Assembly (NCBI GenBank): GCA_049610385.1
Contig: JBMYZL010000031.1
Location: 1-17,454 of the forward strand
Origin: JBMYZL01 sp049610385
GTDB lineage: Bacteria > Bacteroidota > Bacteroidia > Flavobacteriales_D > Sanyastnellaceae
Direction: 5' to 3'
Length of the DNA: 17,454 nt
Positions 10,401 to 16,400 of this stretch are shown here, one piece after another (within the stretch, counting starts at the first letter, position 1; the number at the start of each line of letters is the position of its first letter). Both the position numbers and the translations under genes were made by a program. The notes under the pieces were generated by a model, which worked only from the letters and a program-made list of their open reading frames with translations, was not told the origin of the DNA and made no database searches.

Positions 10401-13400
10401 CATGTTGTTCCGAATCAGCTGAAGATCGGGGATGACGTTGTTCTCGATGTGTGTGTTGGTGAAAACAAACATGTTGCTTGTGCCACCATCTGTCATTGGA
10501 TTCAATTTGACACTCTTTGTTGTTGCCAATTGAACTTGAATCTGATTTCCATAAGCGTCATTGGCCAACAATGTGCTGCTGCCATCATACAGTGTCAAAT
10601 TCGGATTGTCAGCAGCAGTTTCAATTGGGGCCAAATCCAAAATCAAAGAAGGTGAAAATGCCACGGCTTTCGAAGTGCCGATGAACACATCTGCTGTATG
10701 ATGCGACAATTCTGCAAAACCGTCGTTTGTTCCATCATCATTGGTTGAAATGGCCGTTTCATTCGTGATCATTTCCGAGATGGAAACTTCACTTGTTTGC
10801 CTTCCAAATCTTCCAACTTCCCCTCCGATTTCATTGCCAACTTCGACTTCAATGTGGGTGCCTACAAATGGAATCGTCACCTCGGTTTTCAATCCCAAGC
10901 TGGCTTCCAATTGGCCGCCACCTTCTTGGAATTCATTTTCCTCATTCAAAAAGGATTCCTTGACCAATGTGGTTTCAGAATTCCATGTTGTAAAGGATGC
11001 ATCACCTGGGGGATCGCGGAGAATCATTTCCACTACCACGGGTCCTGCATTGGTGAACGTGCTTCCTGACGCCGTCCATTGCCCAGTAACATAGGCTTCC
11101 ATCCCATTACCGTCCTCTGGCCACTGGCTTACAATTCCGCTGTTTGCAGATTCGATTTGGATGCTCAACGAACGCAGAAAATCTCCCCCCGTGTTTGTTC
11201 CCACACAAGGTTGAATCGTGTAGAGCGTTTCATGCGGAGACCACATCATGGATGTGCTCTGACCGTCTAGGTAGGAGAGGTCGTCCGTGATGGTGACTAC
11301 AGCAGACGGGTCGTAGACATCATAAGCGTATTTCTCCGGTGATGCTGAATTGTCTTCGAGCAGGGGGTCATAATTTGTATAATACTCCTTCCATTCAATG
11401 GCCAATGGATAGGGGCGAAGTGCCACGAACAGAGGATTCCCGAGCTTAGGTTGTAGAGCCGTTTTCTGACCCATAATTGGGTAGTCCTCCTCTAGACCAT
11501 CATACAAGGCAACGGCATATTCTGCTGTGTCGTGACGGAATTGGTATTCCAATTCTCCCATTTCCAATCCACCGAATTCATTGAACACCTCGATGGTCGG
11601 GTCATCATCCTTGAACACCATGGGCAAATACCAGGGGTTTGCATCACCGGGATCGTCTGCAGCCCAAATGTTGTCAGGCAAAGCCAACGACTCGAAGTTT
11701 TGACTCCGATCAAAAGGCAGATTGATATCCATGTTCTCGCACCATACTTCCAAGGCGCTTCCGCCCCAGTTGCTGTCATGCGCTTCTGCTGAAGGCACAT
11801 TGACATCCACAATGGCAAAAGGCAATGGAGGCACATGTGCAGACCATTCGCCAGTTTCAACATCAGTAACAATTGAGTATGTTGGGCATCCGATACGCTC
11901 TGCGTCGACAGAGCCAGCCTGCAAGGTAAAATGGGCCTTTCCGATGTTGTTGACACTTTCTCCCCATGGAAGCATAGCATTCATCTGGCCGCCGACAATT
12001 CGGCCTTTGACGAAGGTGGAACTCAAATCCACAAAGTTGAATACCGCATCATGCTCTCTGAAATCGTAATAAAAGTAATCCGCATCCGCAGCGTTGTATG
12101 TCAAATCGGATGAAGACGATCCATATTGGGCAATCACAAAGTCATGCCCATCTTTCTGGGCGGAAATGTAATGCCAACCAGCCGGGACTTGAAAAGAGTC
12201 TGAATACCCATCGGACCCGGTCAGTATGGGTGCACCGTCTGGCCCCATGACGACCTCTCCATCAATCAAAATTTTTGCACCCGAAACGCCACAATCGGAT
12301 AAAATTTCTTTGTCCTCACTTTGAGGATTCCGATTGAGGACCCGGATTTTTGCGCCGTATGATGATGTATTGAGGAAATTGACATTTGTGCTGAAAGGCA
12401 CCGCGTCAGAAATTGTGACTTGTTCTGATGTGTTTACAAAATTGTCCACGCCACGGGTGGGGACGACTTCAAAAGTGAAGTTGTCAGCCGGTGCGAAGGG
12501 TTTGTATCGAATTCCTTCCACCGTGTAGTACCCTTCGAGGTCGGTGATGGCGTATGTGGTGGGACCATTGATCAGCCCATCATTGCTCCAAGGACAGGGT
12601 CCTTCCACCGTGCCGGAACGTTGGTTGAGGTTGATGTTGGTCGATCCCGACAGGTCATAGAGGGTGACATTCGAACGCTCATTGCAAGGGTAGTAGGCAA
12701 AAAGATTCTCATCGATCCCATTCAATACCTTGTCTCGAGAACTCAGCAAGATTGAGTCCGCCTCAGGCGCCTCAAACAAACGGATTTCGTCCACACCGAA
12801 TGTATAAGAACCATTGTCGGCCAGAATTTTGAGATTCACATCGTCATCAGGAATGCTCCTTTGTCCAGCGAACAGAGTGGTGTCATCAAAAACCAGATAC
12901 CAACTTGGATCAGCGTAGTGAATTCCGATGAAATCAGTGTCTCCGAGGGAGTCAGGCAAGATGACAGGATCATCGCTGCTCCATACGGTATCTCCATTTG
13001 GACGAATCATGCCCGCTTGAGAATATCGAATGACCGTGTCCCCTTCAGGTTGGTAGATTTCTCTGAACAAAATGGAGAGCTCCGCACCGGCGCTATTGAC
13101 TTCTACCGTTGCCACGTTGAGTTCGTCGATATCGGTGTCAGTGGTCATCCACCAACCAGCTGACCAAGAATCAGATGTCGGACGTGGAACAGAAACCGCA
13201 TTCCCATCGGTTGAATTCAGAATCAATGAACCTTTAGCAATTTTGTCTTCGTCTACGGGCGAGACGTCCACGCGAACCCCGGGTGATGCGGCACCATCCG
13301 CATCATACGTAATTCGGCCACTCACCGTTCCGTTGGCCACCCTGAATCCAACCACACGATTTGAGGTCACGTCTGCTTGATTGCAGAGATCATCGAAGTG

Positions 13401-16400
13401 AGCGACGACCTCATATTCGTACAGTTGATTGGGTGCAGCGCCATATAAAGGATCGTTATCGATGAATGTTGTGGTGGTAACATCTCTACCACTCCACCCT
13501 GCGAGGCCATCTACACCAGACCAACCTGGGCAGGTCTGTCCCGCCAACGTATCCACTCCATAACGGCGAACCTCATAATGGTCAATCAGGGCGGCAAAGT
13601 CTTCGCCCCAATCGATTTGCACTGCCGTTCCCATGTCTTGGGTCGCGACAAGCATATCAGATGCATCCCACATCTGTGAGGCTCCGTCTGGTTGAATCGT
13701 GATGGATACTGCATTCGAAGGGGATGAGTCGAATTCACAGCCATTGGAGATGATTCGGTAGCTCACAGGTTCACATGGACTCAAATTGTCATTTAAAACA
13801 TAATGATCAGTTGTTCCAGGCGGGGGAGTGACTTGCGCTGCCACTTCATTCCATCCCGATCCCAAGGATTCTTCAATCGTGATGCTTTGGATGCTTACCG
13901 GCCATGAACCGAGGTCGTCCCAAGTCAGGGTTACCCCAACGGAGGGTGAATAAGTCACAGCATCGAGCGTCAATTGTTGTGCTTGGTTCGGGGCAATCAA
14001 GACTTCGAGAGGGGCAAACGTTGGGTTCCCATCTGGATCTACAGCAAATTGTCCTGTAGTATCCCAAGGAAAATGGATATCACCTATTTCCAATCGGGAA
14101 ATCAACCGGTACTCGAGTGAGTACAGAGACCAATCCGTAGTGGCTTCCACACTTGAGAGGTTGTCATTGTAACTCAAGCCAGAAATTCCCTGATTCACAG
14201 TGATCCAAGGAGTCGCAGCTCCAGCCCCACAGGACTCACAGACCTTACGTCGTTCCAATTTGATGTAATAATCGTCTTCGGAAATGGGGGGATTCGCGTC
14301 ATCATTGCTGGGGTCTGTCCACTGAACGAAAACCCCAACATTCATGCATTGTACTGCTAATGGTGGCTCCAGAACCGGCGCGCTGACATCCAGGATTGAG
14401 GCATTGAAAATTTGGGGGTTTTGTTTTGACGGTGAATTTGCCCATTCAGAAATGCCTTTGGTTGTGATGATGAATTCACCTTGACCAGATCCATTCAACA
14501 TCGTGAAATCGGGTGTAAAAGAACATGTGGACAGGTCGGAGATGGATTCGTTTTCGCTAGAAAAAACCAAAACGGTATCCGTGGTGTTGACCTGATGAAT
14601 TTCATAACCGATGCGGCTATCGTAATCAGAAGGGAAATTTGGAGAGGTGACGTCAAAGGAAACATTCAGCCAGGATTGTTGTCCTGATGTTTCAGTCAAT
14701 TCTAACAATGGCAATTCGGGAAGGTCAAAAGTGACCCCCTGTTGATATCGCGTTGAATTTCCACGATGACTTGAAACGAGTTGAATACCGTCCCAGGAAA
14801 CCGTTGCACCTGGCACAAATCCATTATCGAAGAATGTCTGTAGCGGAATTTCCCATTCGAATGTCGTTTCATGCGCACTCTCGTAAATAGGAAAAATCCA
14901 TAAGAAATATTCACCGGTAAAATGACGAAAGTTGTGAATATGCATCATATTCTCATTGCTCAAGTCCGGTCTGTCAACGACAGACACACCCGCGGGAGAA
15001 AACGTGTTGATATCCGTATCATCTTTTATCTTCATCTCTCCCCCTGAGTTGGCATCCGCAACCCCTCCATAGTTGAGATTTGAAAGTTGGGGAGGGCTTA
15101 ATGATTGTGGACTTGTTTGGGTGATTTGGTATTTCAGTTCGCTGTAATGCAAATTACCGTGACTGTGCCACGTAGAGTCGCGATAGGAGAATGTTAAATT
15201 TCCAAGGTCAGTCGCAGTATAACTGTCAATCGTGACGTCCAGATCATGAGCATTTTCCCTGTTCCATATTGTATTTGTATTGGGGTTCCAATTTGTAATG
15301 ACAGAAGCGGCGTCGGTGGACCATTCGTCATTAACGCTTGAAATGTCCGGAATTGGACCTATCGCCCAAGGGAAATTCTCAGGAGAGGTGAATTCTTTTG
15401 TGTAGCTGTCATCGTTGCTGCCATTCAAAATTGCCCATGTTTGGTTGCTGTTTCCTCCTTCAAATTTCAATTCGGCGGTTAACTTCAAGTTTGCAGGATC
15501 TAAAGTGACCCATTCCAAGTTGTACGGCACCCCCATGGTGATGTTTCCAAATGGCTGACGGTTACCCTGGTATTCCTTCGCAGGATGAATGCTAGAAATT
15601 TGAGATTGATCTGTTTCGACTTGATAGGTCAGGACTTCGAAATCAGAAATACTTTGCGATTCAATTATTCTTTGCTTGTCATAATCTGATGCATTGGTGA
15701 GTTCCTCGTCAGAGAGTCCAATAACATTGTTTGGCGAAAACAGCCTGTATTCTCGGCTGCCGAGAGGATTTTTTTCAGGTGTCCATTCGACAACACAGTT
15801 GTGTTCTTCATATGGATCGGCATGAATTGACCCACCCCAATCCAATGTTATTCCAGGGTTCAATACCCCTATACCCGCCCAAGTGGGGACTGTTTTGAGG
15901 TAATATCTGTCCAATAGAAGATCAGCCGCTTCACCAGTACAAGCATCCCAATCTAAAAGGTTCGGATCATTATTTTCCCAGTTTTCTACACGAGCAACCT
16001 CAGCGTTGTCATCACCTTCAAAGTTCCCACCGCAACCTTCTGGTTCCCACATTGGAAAACCTGCTGTTGGATTGAATTCAGGATGCCAATTGACCTCACT
16101 GAGGCCATTTGTTACAGCAAAAGGTTCCTCTATACCATCCATTACATTGTTGGTGTGGTACATGTATTGGTAATAGCTTGGTGGAATGAACATCCCTGTT
16201 TGAAATCCAACGGGATCTGCGGGATCTTCTGTCATGTTGTATGTCTGGTATTCAACGCATGGCGGAGTGTTGAGGTAACCCCACCGGTGGTGATCATAAC
16301 TACCGTAATGAGGCGTTATTTGATACATATTTAAATGAGTATCGTCATCAAACCTCTTATTCGTAGCATCCTCAAATTGGTCCTCATTCAACATCCAGGT

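Noticed and set aside
7395..12113. Several plus-strand open frames of 60-130 codons inside the giant gene
   Set aside because: They are antisense shadows. The minus-strand frame is continuous and has recognisable domains throughout.
13490..13535. Short internal repeat GWSG...GLAGWSG
   Set aside because: Only one short duplication of a few residues within an Fn3-like loop; too small to interpret.
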